Below the pieces are notes generated by a model. The model was not told the DNA's origin. It made no database searches and saw nothing but the letters and a program-made list of their open reading frames with translations. A DNA stretch of 64,000 nucleotides, taken from contig NZ_BMJC01000005.1 of assembly GCF_014642875.1 (NCBI RefSeq), positions 682,001 to 746,000 on the forward strand, given 5' to 3'. Of the stretch, positions 43,016 through 51,046 are shown piece by piece (position 1 is the stretch's first letter; each line of letters begins with the position of its first letter). The position numbers and the translations under genes were made by a program. This stretch comes from Puia dinghuensis (GTDB lineage Bacteria; Bacteroidota; Bacteroidia; Chitinophagales; Chitinophagaceae).

Positions 43016-44242
43016 TTAAGCATCCATCTCCCCCGCAATCAAATTCAGGGAAGACATAACAATAATAGCATCACTCAACATCGCCCCCTTCGTCAGCTCC
43101 GAATACGCCTGGTAATAAATAAAGCAGGGCCGCCGGAAATGCAACCGGTACGGCGTCCGCCCTCCGTCGGAGATCAAATAAAACCCAAGCTCTCCATTCC
43201 CACCCTCGACGGCCTGATAAACCTCACCCGGCGGGATCTCCGTCTCACCCATCACGATCTTGAAATGCCAGATCAGCGCCTCCATCTTCGTATACACATC
43301 CTTCTTCTCCGGCAAATAATATTCAGGCGCATCCGCATGATACACATCCGCTTCCGCCCCCTTCATATCCTGGATCTTGCGATAAGCCTGCTCGATGATC
43401 CGCAGCGACTGCCACATCTCCCCGTTACGCACTAAAAATCTATCATAGCAATCCCCCGTCGACCCGACAGGAATATCGAATTCAAAATCTTCATAGCTGG
43501 AATACGGCGTATGTACCCGAACGTCATAATCCACACCTGCAGCCCGCAGGTTCGGACCCGTAAAGCCATAATTCAACGCCCGTTCAGCGCTGATGGGACC
43601 CGCACCGATCGTCCGCTCCATAAAGATGCGGTTTCTATTGAACAAATGCTCGAATTCCTTCAACACCGCCGGATATTCCGCCATAAAGCGCTCCAGCTTC
43701 TCCCAGGCCACATTGGTGAAATTGCGTTCGAAACCACCGATCCGGCCCATATTCGTCGTCAGGCGGCTCCCGCAAACTTCTTCATAGATCTCATAGATCA
43801 GCTCCCGGTACTGCATCACATAAAGGAAGCCCGTAAAAGCTCCTGAGTCAACCCCCACCACCGAATTACAGATCAGGTGGTCGGATATCCTCGATAGCTC
43901 CATGATGATCACCCGCAGGTAATCCACCCGCTTCGGCGTCTTCACCCCCAGCAACTTCTCGCAGGTGAGATGCCAGCCCATATTATTTATCGGGGAAGAA
44001 CAATAGTTAAGCCGGTCCGTCAACGTCGTTATCTGGTACAACGGCCGCCGCTCGGCAAGCTTCTCAAAAGCCCGATGGATATAACCCACCGTCTGCTCGG
44101 CGGAAACGATCCGCTCCCCATCGAGCTCCAGAATATTCTGAAATACCCCATGGGTAGCCGGGTGCGTGGGACCCAAATTCAGCGTGGTCGTGGTCTTTTC
44201 AATGCTGCCTTCCGGAAGCTTTATGTGGTGCTCGGTGCTCAT
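43016..44242 (-). CDS. nuoD: NADH-quinone oxidoreductase subunit D
   Basis: This 49-kDa type subunit, related to NiFe-hydrogenase large subunits, forms the quinone-binding cavity with NuoB. Motifs: NLGPTHPATHGVFQNILELD, GYIHRAFEKLAE and YCSSPINNMGWHLTCEKLLG. The C-terminus LIAGEMDA corresponds to the family's terminal GEVDR. Its 408 residues are normal; it is separate from nuoC, not fused as in enterobacteria. Confidence 0.97.
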   Translation of the reverse strand: MSTEHHIKLPEGSIEKTTTTLNLGPTHPATHGVFQNILELDGERIVSAEQTVGYIHRAFEKLAERRPLYQITTLTDRLNYCSSPINNMGWHLTCEKLLGVKTPKRVDYLRVIIMELSRISDHLICNSVVGVDSGAFTGFLYVMQYRELIYEIYEEVCGSRLTTNMGRIGGFERNFTNVAWEKLERFMAEYPAVLKEFEHLFNRNRIFMERTIGAGPISAERALNYGFTGPNLRAAGVDYDVRVHTPYSSYEDFEFDIPVGSTGDCYDRFLVRNGEMWQSLRIIEQAYRKIQDMKGAEADVYHADAPEYYLPEKKDVYTKMEALIWHFKIVMGETEIPPGEVYQAVEGGNGELGFYLISDGGRTPYRLHFRRPCFIYYQAYSELTKGAMLSDAIIVMSSLNLIAGEMDA

Positions 44243-44254
44243 GTGATCGTTTTT

Positions 44255-44773
44255 TTATTGTATGTGTCCGCCGCGTCCAAACATCGCATCATCCTTGTCG
44301 ATCCTCGTCTGGTCCTCCAACGGAAACTCCTTCCGCATCGGGAAATACTCCATCTCATCCACGTTCAATATCCGCTTCAGATTCGGGTGACCCACAAAGT
44401 TGATCCCAAAAAAATCATACGTCTCCCGCTCCATCCAGTTGGCAGCCGAATACAACTGCGTTGCCGTAAAGATATCGGGTTGCTCAATCGAAGTAAACAC
44501 CTTAAAACGCAACCGGATATTGTCGGTAAGATTATGCAAATGGTAGACAACCGCCAGTTCCCTGCCCACCTGGTCCGGGTAATGCACCGCCGTCAGATCG
44601 GTCAGAAATTGAAAATGCAACTCCTCGTCATCGAAAAGGAATTGCATCACTTTCAGATTAAGCTCCTTGGGTACCTCGAAGGTCAGTAAACCGTAAGGCT
44701 CTTCAAAGTGGGACAACTGCTCTCCAAATTTGGCTACAAGCCGGTCCTTGATCGTTTCGTTGGTTAATGCCAT
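44255..44773 (-). CDS. nuoC: NADH-quinone oxidoreductase subunit C
   Basis: This 30-kDa type subunit packs against NuoD. The signature segments AVHYPDQVGRELAVVYHLHN, AANWMERETYDFFGINFVGH and LKRILNVDEMEYFPMRKEFP are present. The ATG at 44773 (MALTNETIKDRL) is preferred; an in-frame ATG at 44806 adds eleven residues of poor quality. It is 12 bases upstream of nuoD. Confidence 0.95.
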   Translation of the reverse strand: MALTNETIKDRLVAKFGEQLSHFEEPYGLLTFEVPKELNLKVMQFLFDDEELHFQFLTDLTAVHYPDQVGRELAVVYHLHNLTDNIRLRFKVFTSIEQPDIFTATQLYSAANWMERETYDFFGINFVGHPNLKRILNVDEMEYFPMRKEFPLEDQTRIDKDDAMFGRGGHIQ

Positions 44774-44855
44774 ATACAAAGGGCCGCCCCCATTCGGGAC
44801 AACCATATTTTATTCTTTTTTCAGCCCTCCGCCACTCCAGCCACCAGTCCCGCCG

Positions 44856-45446
44856 CTACTGTATTCCATAACTCTGCATCAACGCCTTATACTGCTCGCC
44901 ATTGCGCCGGCGGATGCTCTCCTTCCCCACCAGGTCCTGTATCCGCATGAACCCGTCCAGCACCGCCTCCGGCCGCGGCGGACAACCGGGTACATATACG
45001 TCCACCGGTATCACCTGGTCGATCCCCTGCAGCACCGAATAGGTGTCGAAAATGCCGCCGCTGCTCGCACAGGCGCCCATAGCCAGTACCCAGCGCGGCT
45101 CGGCCATCTGCAGGTACACCTGCTTCACTATCGGACCCATCTTCTTTGCGATCGTTCCCATCACCATCAACAGATCACACTGCCGGGGCGAAAACCCAAG
45201 CCGCTCCGCGCCAAACCTGGCCAGATCATAGTGGCTCGCCATCAGAGCCATAAACTCGATACCGCAACAGGAAGTAGCAAAAGGCATGGGCCAAAGGGAG
45301 TTCTTACGGGCCAACCCTACAACATCACTCAATTTGGTGGTGAAAAAACCCTCGCCCGTATAACCCTCGGGCATATTGGCAAGGCTGATATTGTCTTTGA
45401 TATCGGCCTGAATGGGATGAATATTGAACCTAACCGGACGTGCCAT
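44856..45446 (-). CDS. nuoB: NADH-quinone oxidoreductase subunit B
   Basis: This PSST-type subunit holds cluster N2. Paired Cys in FATSCCGIEFMALM and the later Cys in MGACASSGG and VYVPGCPPRPE are all present. It starts MARPVRFNIHPIQADIKDNI and has 196 residues, within the family range. It follows nuoA by 27 bases and carries electrons to quinone. Confidence 0.97.
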   Translation of the reverse strand: MARPVRFNIHPIQADIKDNISLANMPEGYTGEGFFTTKLSDVVGLARKNSLWPMPFATSCCGIEFMALMASHYDLARFGAERLGFSPRQCDLLMVMGTIAKKMGPIVKQVYLQMAEPRWVLAMGACASSGGIFDTYSVLQGIDQVIPVDVYVPGCPPRPEAVLDGFMRIQDLVGKESIRRRNGEQYKALMQSYGIQ

Positions 45447-45473
45447 ATACTCAAATATTTTAATTTAATAAGG

Positions 45474-45887
45474 TCAGTCTTCCCAAGTCAAAGCTCCCTT
45501 CTTTATAATATAGATAAAACCCGCCAGGAAGAAACCGACAAACAGCAACACCTCAACGAATCCGTTCCACCCCAATCCACGGAAATTCACCGCATAAGGG
45601 TAGAAGAAGATCACTTCCACGTCAAAAAGCACAAATAGAATAGCTACTAAAAAATATTTAATGGCCATCGGATGGCGGGCATTGCCCACCCCTTCGATCC
45701 CACTTTCAAAGTTTTGGAGTTTTTCGGCAGTCTTCCGTTTTGGTCCCAACAGGTGGGTGACGCCAAGTACAAGACCTACAAAGCCAAGAGCGAATAAGAG
45801 CTGGACACCGATTGGAAAATAACTAAAACTACTGTTCTGATTAGCACCGGTTGTAAGGGTATTGGCCTGTAGAAGGATGATGTCCAT
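45474..45887 (-). CDS. nuoA: NADH-quinone oxidoreductase subunit A
   Basis: This three-helix membrane subunit (137 residues) has the conserved loop FESGIEGVGNARHPMAIKYF and the helix LFVLFDVEVIFFYPYAVNFR with its acidic residues. It has an extended N-terminus relative to E. coli. It is the first gene of the 14-gene operon; a promoter with Bacteroidota consensus lies 74-103 bases upstream. Confidence 0.96.
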   Translation of the reverse strand: MDIILLQANTLTTGANQNSSFSYFPIGVQLLFALGFVGLVLGVTHLLGPKRKTAEKLQNFESGIEGVGNARHPMAIKYFLVAILFVLFDVEVIFFYPYAVNFRGLGWNGFVEVLLFVGFFLAGFIYIIKKGALTWED

Positions 45888-45934
45888 GTGTTAACATTTA
45901 TCTCGAAATCAACGTCTTTTCAACGGTCTCGATG

Positions 45935-45952
45935 AACCAGCTGGAGCTGGTT
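45935..45952. promoter_or_regulatory. Palindrome in the nuoA leader
   Basis: AACCAGCT and AGCTGGTT (45935-45942, 45945-45952) form an 8-pair palindrome with a 2-base centre, just downstream of the predicted -7 box and 48 bases before nuoA. It could be an operator or a leader hairpin; no regulator is known. Confidence 0.45.
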
Positions 45953-45960
45953 TCACCCGG

Positions 45961-45990
45961 CAAAAATAAGCCAGCATCCCGAATTTCCAA
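45961..45990 (-). promoter_or_regulatory. Predicted nuo operon promoter (Bacteroidota type)
   Basis: On the minus strand TTG (45990-45988) is followed by 19 bases and then TATTTTTG (45968-45961). This is a full match to the -7 consensus TAnnTTTG at the expected distance from the -33 TTG. The -33 element abuts the T-tract of the upstream gene's terminator. Confidence 0.65.
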
Positions 45991-46030
45991 CAAAAAAAGA
46001 AGCCGGCGCAAAATTAATATCAGCGCCGGC
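45991..46030 (-). terminator. Intrinsic terminator of the TPR gene
   Basis: GCCGGCGC (46002-46009) and GCGCCGGC (46023-46030) pair around a 13-base loop. They are followed on the minus strand by TTCTTTTTTTG. It lies 27 bases after the TPR gene stop and isolates the nuo operon from upstream transcription. Confidence 0.85.
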
Positions 46031-46056
46031 CCCTTTTATTCAATTAATTGTCAAAT

Positions 46057-47754
46057 TTACCTCGTCGCAGCCTTCTTGGTACCTGCAGCAGGCCTCGGCG
46101 CGGGCTTCCGGCTAAGTATCTCCTTATACCTCCTTGCATCCGCACTCGCCGGATCTACCGCCAGCCACTGATCCAGATAGTAGAGCGCCGATTCCTTATC
46201 CTTCTTTTGATTATTATAAAAACTTGCCAACTGGGAATAAGCCTCTACCACATACCGCTTGTATTTTATCGAATCCGGGCTATTGGCAGCCTTGGCCGTC
46301 GAATCCAGGCCACGTGCGATGGTCGCTAACTTCTGGTAAGCCTCTATCGGCAACCCCTTCGACCAAACGGAGTCGTCCCACGCCAGCGCCGAGTTCTTAC
46401 ACCATAGATACCCGAATATCTCATTGGGCCATTTGGACTCATAAATGCCGCAGAAAATGCTGTCAGATGCCTGGTAGTTCCCGGCAGCATAGTTTGCTAA
46501 ACCCCAGTTGAAAACATCGTTCTGGTTGGGATTCTTGCTATACTGATACGCGACCCCAAGCCAGTAAGCATACGCACCTTTAGCCTTCATATCCTTGGCC
46601 GCATCGGAAGCCTCCTTGATGATCCGGAGTTTCTCGTTCATGGTCGTATCCAGGCCGATCGCCTTCATATAAGCGTCGATTGCCGCAACGCTGTCCTCGT
46701 GGAAATGCGTCAGCACCTTGCCCCTGAACTCATAGTCTGCCGCACTCAACGCATCCGGTTTCTGCTTGCCGAAATATTGATTGATATAATCCTTTGCGCT
46801 GGCACTGTCGTTCTTGCCGTCATAGGAATAGGCCATCAGCAGATAATATTTGGGATAGACCTTGTCCCCCTGGGCCTGGATGGCGCTCTTGGAAGCCGCG
46901 ATCAGGTCGTCGTATTTCTTCTGCAGCAGGAGCAGCGCGGTCCGGTCATATGCCAGCTCGGGAGTCTGGTCCGTCACCGCGATATACTTGTTCAGATAGT
47001 CCGTTGTCTTGTCCAGGTCACCGTGGTCGAAATAATGCACATACAACGCATAGTAGGCAGGGGCATAGTTCGGGTCCATCTGAATGGCATCCTGGTAAGC
47101 CGGCAGATAGAACTCCGTGTTATGCTGCGTCTCATAGATCTTCCCGATCTTATACTTGGCCTCCGCTAACTTGGGATCCAGTGTCAGCGCCTTCTGGTAA
47201 GACTGAACGGCATTCCCGCCATCGATCAGTTTCCGATAGGCATCCCCCATCAGCAGATAGGTCTCCGCATTGTTGAAATTCTTGATCTGCGTAGCCTGGG
47301 TCAGCTTTTCGATCGCATACTGCGCATCCCCGCTATGGGCATCGATATTATTGTCGGCAACGGCATTCAGGATAATGATATCCTTCCCCTTCGTCAGGGA
47401 AATAGCCGTCTCGAAACGCTGGCGGGCATCCTGGGTCTTGCCCATCCGCAGCTCACATCCACCCATGCCGGCAAGCAATAAGGGCGCATTGCCGTTGGTC
47501 TGCAGCGCCTTGGAATACAGGTCGCAAGCAGCGCTGGAATCATGCGTCGCAAACAAGGCCTGGCCTTTCCAGTATATCGCTTCTATATTGTTGGGATTTC
47601 CCGCTAATATTTTGTCAAAAACATCGTTGGCGCTCTTGTAACGCTGATAATAGAGGAATCTCTTGCCCTGATCCACCGCCTGAGCAAATGTTATATTGCA
47701 GAGACCTGCAAAGCTTGCCACCAGTAGAAAGCCGATTCGCATCTTGTTCTTCAT
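46057..47754 (-). CDS. Periplasmic tetratricopeptide-repeat protein (565 aa)
   Basis: A signal peptide (MRIGFLLVASFAGLCNITFA) is followed by at least nine TPR motifs. Clear ones are AIYWKGQALFATHDSSAACD, SYQKALTLDPKLAEAKYKIG and IQMDPNYAPAYYALYVHYFD. The C-terminus is Lys/Pro/Ala-rich. It acts as a protein scaffold in the periplasm. It ends the operon with the PstS-like gene and the small membrane protein. In related bacteria this trio, as I recall, usually lies directly behind exbB-exbD-tonB, which suggests a link to TonB-driven transport. Confidence 0.88.
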   Translation of the reverse strand: MKNKMRIGFLLVASFAGLCNITFAQAVDQGKRFLYYQRYKSANDVFDKILAGNPNNIEAIYWKGQALFATHDSSAACDLYSKALQTNGNAPLLLAGMGGCELRMGKTQDARQRFETAISLTKGKDIIILNAVADNNIDAHSGDAQYAIEKLTQATQIKNFNNAETYLLMGDAYRKLIDGGNAVQSYQKALTLDPKLAEAKYKIGKIYETQHNTEFYLPAYQDAIQMDPNYAPAYYALYVHYFDHGDLDKTTDYLNKYIAVTDQTPELAYDRTALLLLQKKYDDLIAASKSAIQAQGDKVYPKYYLLMAYSYDGKNDSASAKDYINQYFGKQKPDALSAADYEFRGKVLTHFHEDSVAAIDAYMKAIGLDTTMNEKLRIIKEASDAAKDMKAKGAYAYWLGVAYQYSKNPNQNDVFNWGLANYAAGNYQASDSIFCGIYESKWPNEIFGYLWCKNSALAWDDSVWSKGLPIEAYQKLATIARGLDSTAKAANSPDSIKYKRYVVEAYSQLASFYNNQKKDKESALYYLDQWLAVDPASADARRYKEILSRKPAPRPAAGTKKAATR

Positions 47755-47829
47755 TTCTGTAAGACTTTGTTTTAAGAAGTGTGTAAATTTATTGAAATCT
47801 GGTTTAAACTTTTGTGAAATCTCACTTAC

Positions 47830-48741
47830 TCATTTACTCATCTGCACATCCTGTACCTGGAAGTTCATCCTCGCCGGCCAAAGATAGGCCTTGCTAAAGA
47901 TCAGTTGTCCGCGTTCGTATTGCAGAAAGTTGACGAAATTATTCCCTACCCCGCTGAAATTCTCCTTTAAAATATAATACAAAGACTGCACCAGGGGGTA
48001 CCTTCCCAGCGCAATATTGGCCTGGACAGGTCGCACATAGGTCTCCCCAAGGCAGTTCTTGCAGCGGATAGCCCCCACGATCACATTTTTGTTGAAACTC
48101 GTATCGCCCGGATCGTTCCGGTCCGCGATCCAACTGGCCCCGATGAAGCCCACCGCTCGTGGATTATCCGCTACATAATTAATGACATCCTCGCTGCTGC
48201 GGGCCGCGGTCACATTCTTGCCCAGCGGCTTGCCCCCCAGGATCGAATCTATCGCATACCGCACCGTACTGGTGGCCGAAACTCCATCCATCACCGGCAG
48301 GTGTTTGGTGTCCGCCCCGCTGAGCATATTCCGGAGGTCCTGAAGCTCAAAAATGGAATCTTTGGACGACTTATTGACGATGACGGCTATTGCGTCGTAG
48401 GCCAGCACCCCAAAGGCGGGCCGCATATGAAAGGAATCCTCGTAGAAATTGCCCTCTTGCCGGGTAAGCCCCCGCGTCACCAGCACCATCCGCGTGCTGT
48501 CCGTGCTCAGATCGCGGAGACACTGCGCCTCCGGCCGGTAGTCGGCAATAATATGGGCATTAGGAAACGAGGACTCGAAAACTTTTATCTGGGAATCGAT
48601 CACCGGCTTAAAGGACTCGTCCACACTGATGTGAATGGTTCCACTCGTGGGGGTTTCTTGCAGCTTCTGGGGTCCTTTACCGCCACAGCCGCTTAACAAT
48701 GTGCAAACAATGATGCCAGTCAGAATACCTTTACCAATCAT
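47830..48741 (-). CDS. PstS-like substrate-binding lipoprotein (303 aa)
   Basis: From the ATG at 48741 the lipoprotein signal MIGKGILTGIIVCTLLSGCG has its lipidation Cys in LLSGC. The mature part has the phosphate-binding-protein fold: GTIHISVDESFKPVIDSQIK, the Ser/Thr/Arg cluster in SGADTKHLPVMDGVSATSTV, NPRAVGFIGASW and ALGRYPLVQSLYYILK. No pst permease genes are near, so it probably has a structural or sensing role and not classical uptake. It starts 1 base after the upstream gene's stop, so translation is coupled. Confidence 0.85.
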   Translation of the reverse strand: MIGKGILTGIIVCTLLSGCGGKGPQKLQETPTSGTIHISVDESFKPVIDSQIKVFESSFPNAHIIADYRPEAQCLRDLSTDSTRMVLVTRGLTRQEGNFYEDSFHMRPAFGVLAYDAIAVIVNKSSKDSIFELQDLRNMLSGADTKHLPVMDGVSATSTVRYAIDSILGGKPLGKNVTAARSSEDVINYVADNPRAVGFIGASWIADRNDPGDTSFNKNVIVGAIRCKNCLGETYVRPVQANIALGRYPLVQSLYYILKENFSGVGNNFVNFLQYERGQLIFSKAYLWPARMNFQVQDVQMSK

Positions 48742-48742
48742 A

Positions 48743-49027
48743 TTAATTAAAATAGTTCTTTCTCGCTCCGCGATACACACGAAACGCTCCGTATAGCAAG
48801 CAAAGACCCGAAAAGATATAACGGAAGGTATCATCTATCCCGACAGGAAGCCCAACCTTCGGCGCTACCAGGAAAAGAACCCCAAATCCAAAAATGATCA
48901 CCCCCATCCCATAATCCAATATCGACCTCCGCAGCTGATAACTCTTCTTTCGCCTGTCCTGAAAATAGTTCTGTGCCTCCTCCGACTCCAGGTCCCGATT
49001 CACCCGTTCCTGATCATCCTTTTCCAT
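48743..49027 (-). CDS. Small membrane protein (94 aa)
   Basis: The ATG at 49027 gives MEKDDQERVNRDLESEEAQN, a charged cytoplasmic part. Two helices follow, SILDYGMGVIIFGFGVLFLV and a second one around YIFSGLCLLYGAFRVYRG, and then a basic end. An upstream in-frame extension is probably untranslated. It is the first gene of a three-gene operon with the PstS-like and TPR genes. No function is known. Confidence 0.75.
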   Translation of the reverse strand: MEKDDQERVNRDLESEEAQNYFQDRRKKSYQLRRSILDYGMGVIIFGFGVLFLVAPKVGLPVGIDDTFRYIFSGLCLLYGAFRVYRGARKNYFN

Positions 49028-49245
49028 TTTAAGTATGTTTAATACTGCCTTGGCCGGGCAAATTAAGGAAATCCGCTCAATTCCAACCACTGTTCCAGAA
49101 TAAGATGCCCCCGTCACCGACATTCCATAAACCGCCCACCCCCGCTTCCCCAATCCTTCTTACCTTTGCGCCCGTGGAAACAACAACGAAAACATCGCCT
49201 TCTTCCTCCCGGGCAACCGCCCAACGGGCGCCTTCCCGCTTTCTC

Positions 49246-49698
49246 ATGGTCTGCCTCGGCAACATCTGCCGCAGTCCGCTGGCGGAAGGCATCCTCCAGG
49301 AAAAAGCCCGGACCGCCGGACTCGACTGGACCATCGACAGCGCGGGCACCAATGGCTACCACATCGGGGAAGCCCCCCACCACCTGTCCCAAAAGGTAGC
49401 CCGTCACCACGGCATCGACATCAGCCGCCAACGCTCCCGCCGCTTTACAGCCGCTGATTTTCAACACTTTGACAAAATCTACGCCATGGCCGGCGACGTC
49501 ATCGACGACATGCGCCGCATCGCCGGACATCACTTCGATCCCTCCAAGGTCGAATTGCTCATGAACGAGGTGCACCCAGGCAAAGACGAAGACGTCCCCG
49601 ACCCCTGGTACGGACCCGAACCCGGCTACCACGAGGTCTATGACATGATCGACACCGCCGCCGACCACATCATCGCCAAATACAATGAGCAAAAATAA
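49246..49698 (+). CDS. Low-molecular-weight protein tyrosine phosphatase (150 aa)
   Basis: The start MVCLGNICRSPLAEGIL contains the C-x5-R catalytic loop (CLGNICRS). The late catalytic Asp lies in EDVPDPWYGPE, and IDSAGTNGYHIGEAPHHLSQ is family-typical. With the ATG at 49246 the length equals the family's. The open frame continues upstream to 49105 with a Pro/Ser/Thr-rich stretch, which is probably not translated. It may act on protein tyrosines or on exopolysaccharide kinases. It overlaps hisS by 14 bases. Confidence 0.88.
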   Translation: MVCLGNICRSPLAEGILQEKARTAGLDWTIDSAGTNGYHIGEAPHHLSQKVARHHGIDISRQRSRRFTAADFQHFDKIYAMAGDVIDDMRRIAGHHFDPSKVELLMNEVHPGKDEDVPDPWYGPEPGYHEVYDMIDTAADHIIAKYNEQK

Positions 49699-51046
49699 AC
49701 CCACCCTTCCGCAAGGCACCCGCGACTTCGACCCATCCACCGTCCGCAAACGACGCTATATCTTCGATACCCTTCGCGAAGTCTTCGAACTATATGGCTA
49801 TCAGCCCCTCGAAACCCCCGCCATGGAAAACCTCGACACGCTGATGGGGAAGTACGGGGAGGAAGGAGATAAGCTTATTTTCAAGATTCTCAACAACGGC
49901 CTGGGCGACCCCAAAAACATTGAGAAGTCCAAAACCGCCTTCGAAAGGGTCCTCGAAGGCAAAAACGACACAGATCTCACCGAACGCGCGCTCCGCTACG
50001 ACCTCACGATTCCCTTCGCCCGCTTCGTTGCGATGAACCACAATACCCTCACCTTCCCCTTCCGGCGCTATCAGATGCAACCCGTCTGGCGGGCCGATCG
50101 CCCCCAGAAAGGCCGCTACCGCGAATTCTACCAGTGCGACGCAGATGTCGTCGGCAGCTACTCGCTGATAAATGAGGTCGAACTGGCCTCCATCTACTAC
50201 ACCGCCTTCAAAAAACTCGGCATCAACGTCGAGATCCGCATCAACAATCGAAAGATCCTCGCCGCCCTTGCGGAAGTCTGCGGTGGCGCCGATAAACTGA
50301 CGGGCATCACCGTCGCCATAGACAAGCTGGACAAGATCGGCCTCGCCGGCGTCACGCAAGAGCTCGCCCAACGCGGCCTCAGCGACATCCAGGTCACCAC
50401 CATCGAAAAATACCTCGGCCTCGCCGGGTCCAACGAGGAAAAACTCGACGCCCTAAAAGCCCTCATCGCCACCAGCGCCACCGGCGCAACAGGCATCGCC
50501 GAACTGGAAACCATTCTCAACTACCCCGGCTCCCCTGTCATGACGGTCGACCTCACCCTCGCCCGCGGCCTCAACTATTACACGGGCGCCATCTTCGAGA
50601 TCAAAGCCCTCGACTACCAGATAGGCAGCATCGGTGGCGGCGGCCGCTACGACGACCTCACCGGAACATTTGGCGTCCCGGGCATCCCCGGCGTCGGCAT
50701 CAGCTTCGGCGTCGATCGCATCTACGATGTCATGGAAGGGCTCAACCTCTTCCCCGCCGATGTCCACACCGGTGCCCGCATCCTCTTCTTCAACCTCGGC
50801 GAAGCAGAGGCAAAAGCCGCCTTCGGCCTCCTGCAACAGCTCCGCGCAAAAGGTATCGCCGCCGAACTCTACCACGAAACCGCCAAATTCGATAAGCAAT
50901 TCAAATACGCCGAGAAAAAGGGCATCCCCTACATCGTCATCCTCGGCAGCGAAGAGTTGGCAACCAGCACAGTAAAACGAAAAGATTTGACCACCGGCAG
51001 GCAAGAAACGCTTACATTTGAGCAATTGTTAACTTCCTTACTATGA
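49685..51046 (+). CDS. hisS: Histidyl-tRNA synthetase
   Basis: This class II aminoacyl-tRNA synthetase has 453 residues. Motif 1 region: TLPQGTRDFDPSTVRKRRYI. Motif 2: FPFRRYQMQPVWRADRPQKG, then EFYQCDAD. The histidine-specific segment LARGLNYYTGAIFEIKALD is present, and motif 3 lies in GIPGVGISFGVDRIYDVME. A C-terminal anticodon-binding domain completes it. Start and stop overlap both neighbours (14 and 4 bases), showing an operon with the phosphatase and the DUF4836 gene. Confidence 0.97.
   Translation: MSKNKPTLPQGTRDFDPSTVRKRRYIFDTLREVFELYGYQPLETPAMENLDTLMGKYGEEGDKLIFKILNNGLGDPKNIEKSKTAFERVLEGKNDTDLTERALRYDLTIPFARFVAMNHNTLTFPFRRYQMQPVWRADRPQKGRYREFYQCDADVVGSYSLINEVELASIYYTAFKKLGINVEIRINNRKILAALAEVCGGADKLTGITVAIDKLDKIGLAGVTQELAQRGLSDIQVTTIEKYLGLAGSNEEKLDALKALIATSATGATGIAELETILNYPGSPVMTVDLTLARGLNYYTGAIFEIKALDYQIGSIGGGGRYDDLTGTFGVPGIPGVGISFGVDRIYDVMEGLNLFPADVHTGARILFFNLGEAEAKAAFGLLQQLRAKGIAAELYHETAKFDKQFKYAEKKGIPYIVILGSEELATSTVKRKDLTTGRQETLTFEQLLTSLL

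Noticed and set aside
49105-49245. N-terminal extension of the tyrosine phosphatase
   Set aside because: Pro/Ser/Thr-rich and outside the family fold; the ATG at 49246 starts right at the catalytic loop as usual.
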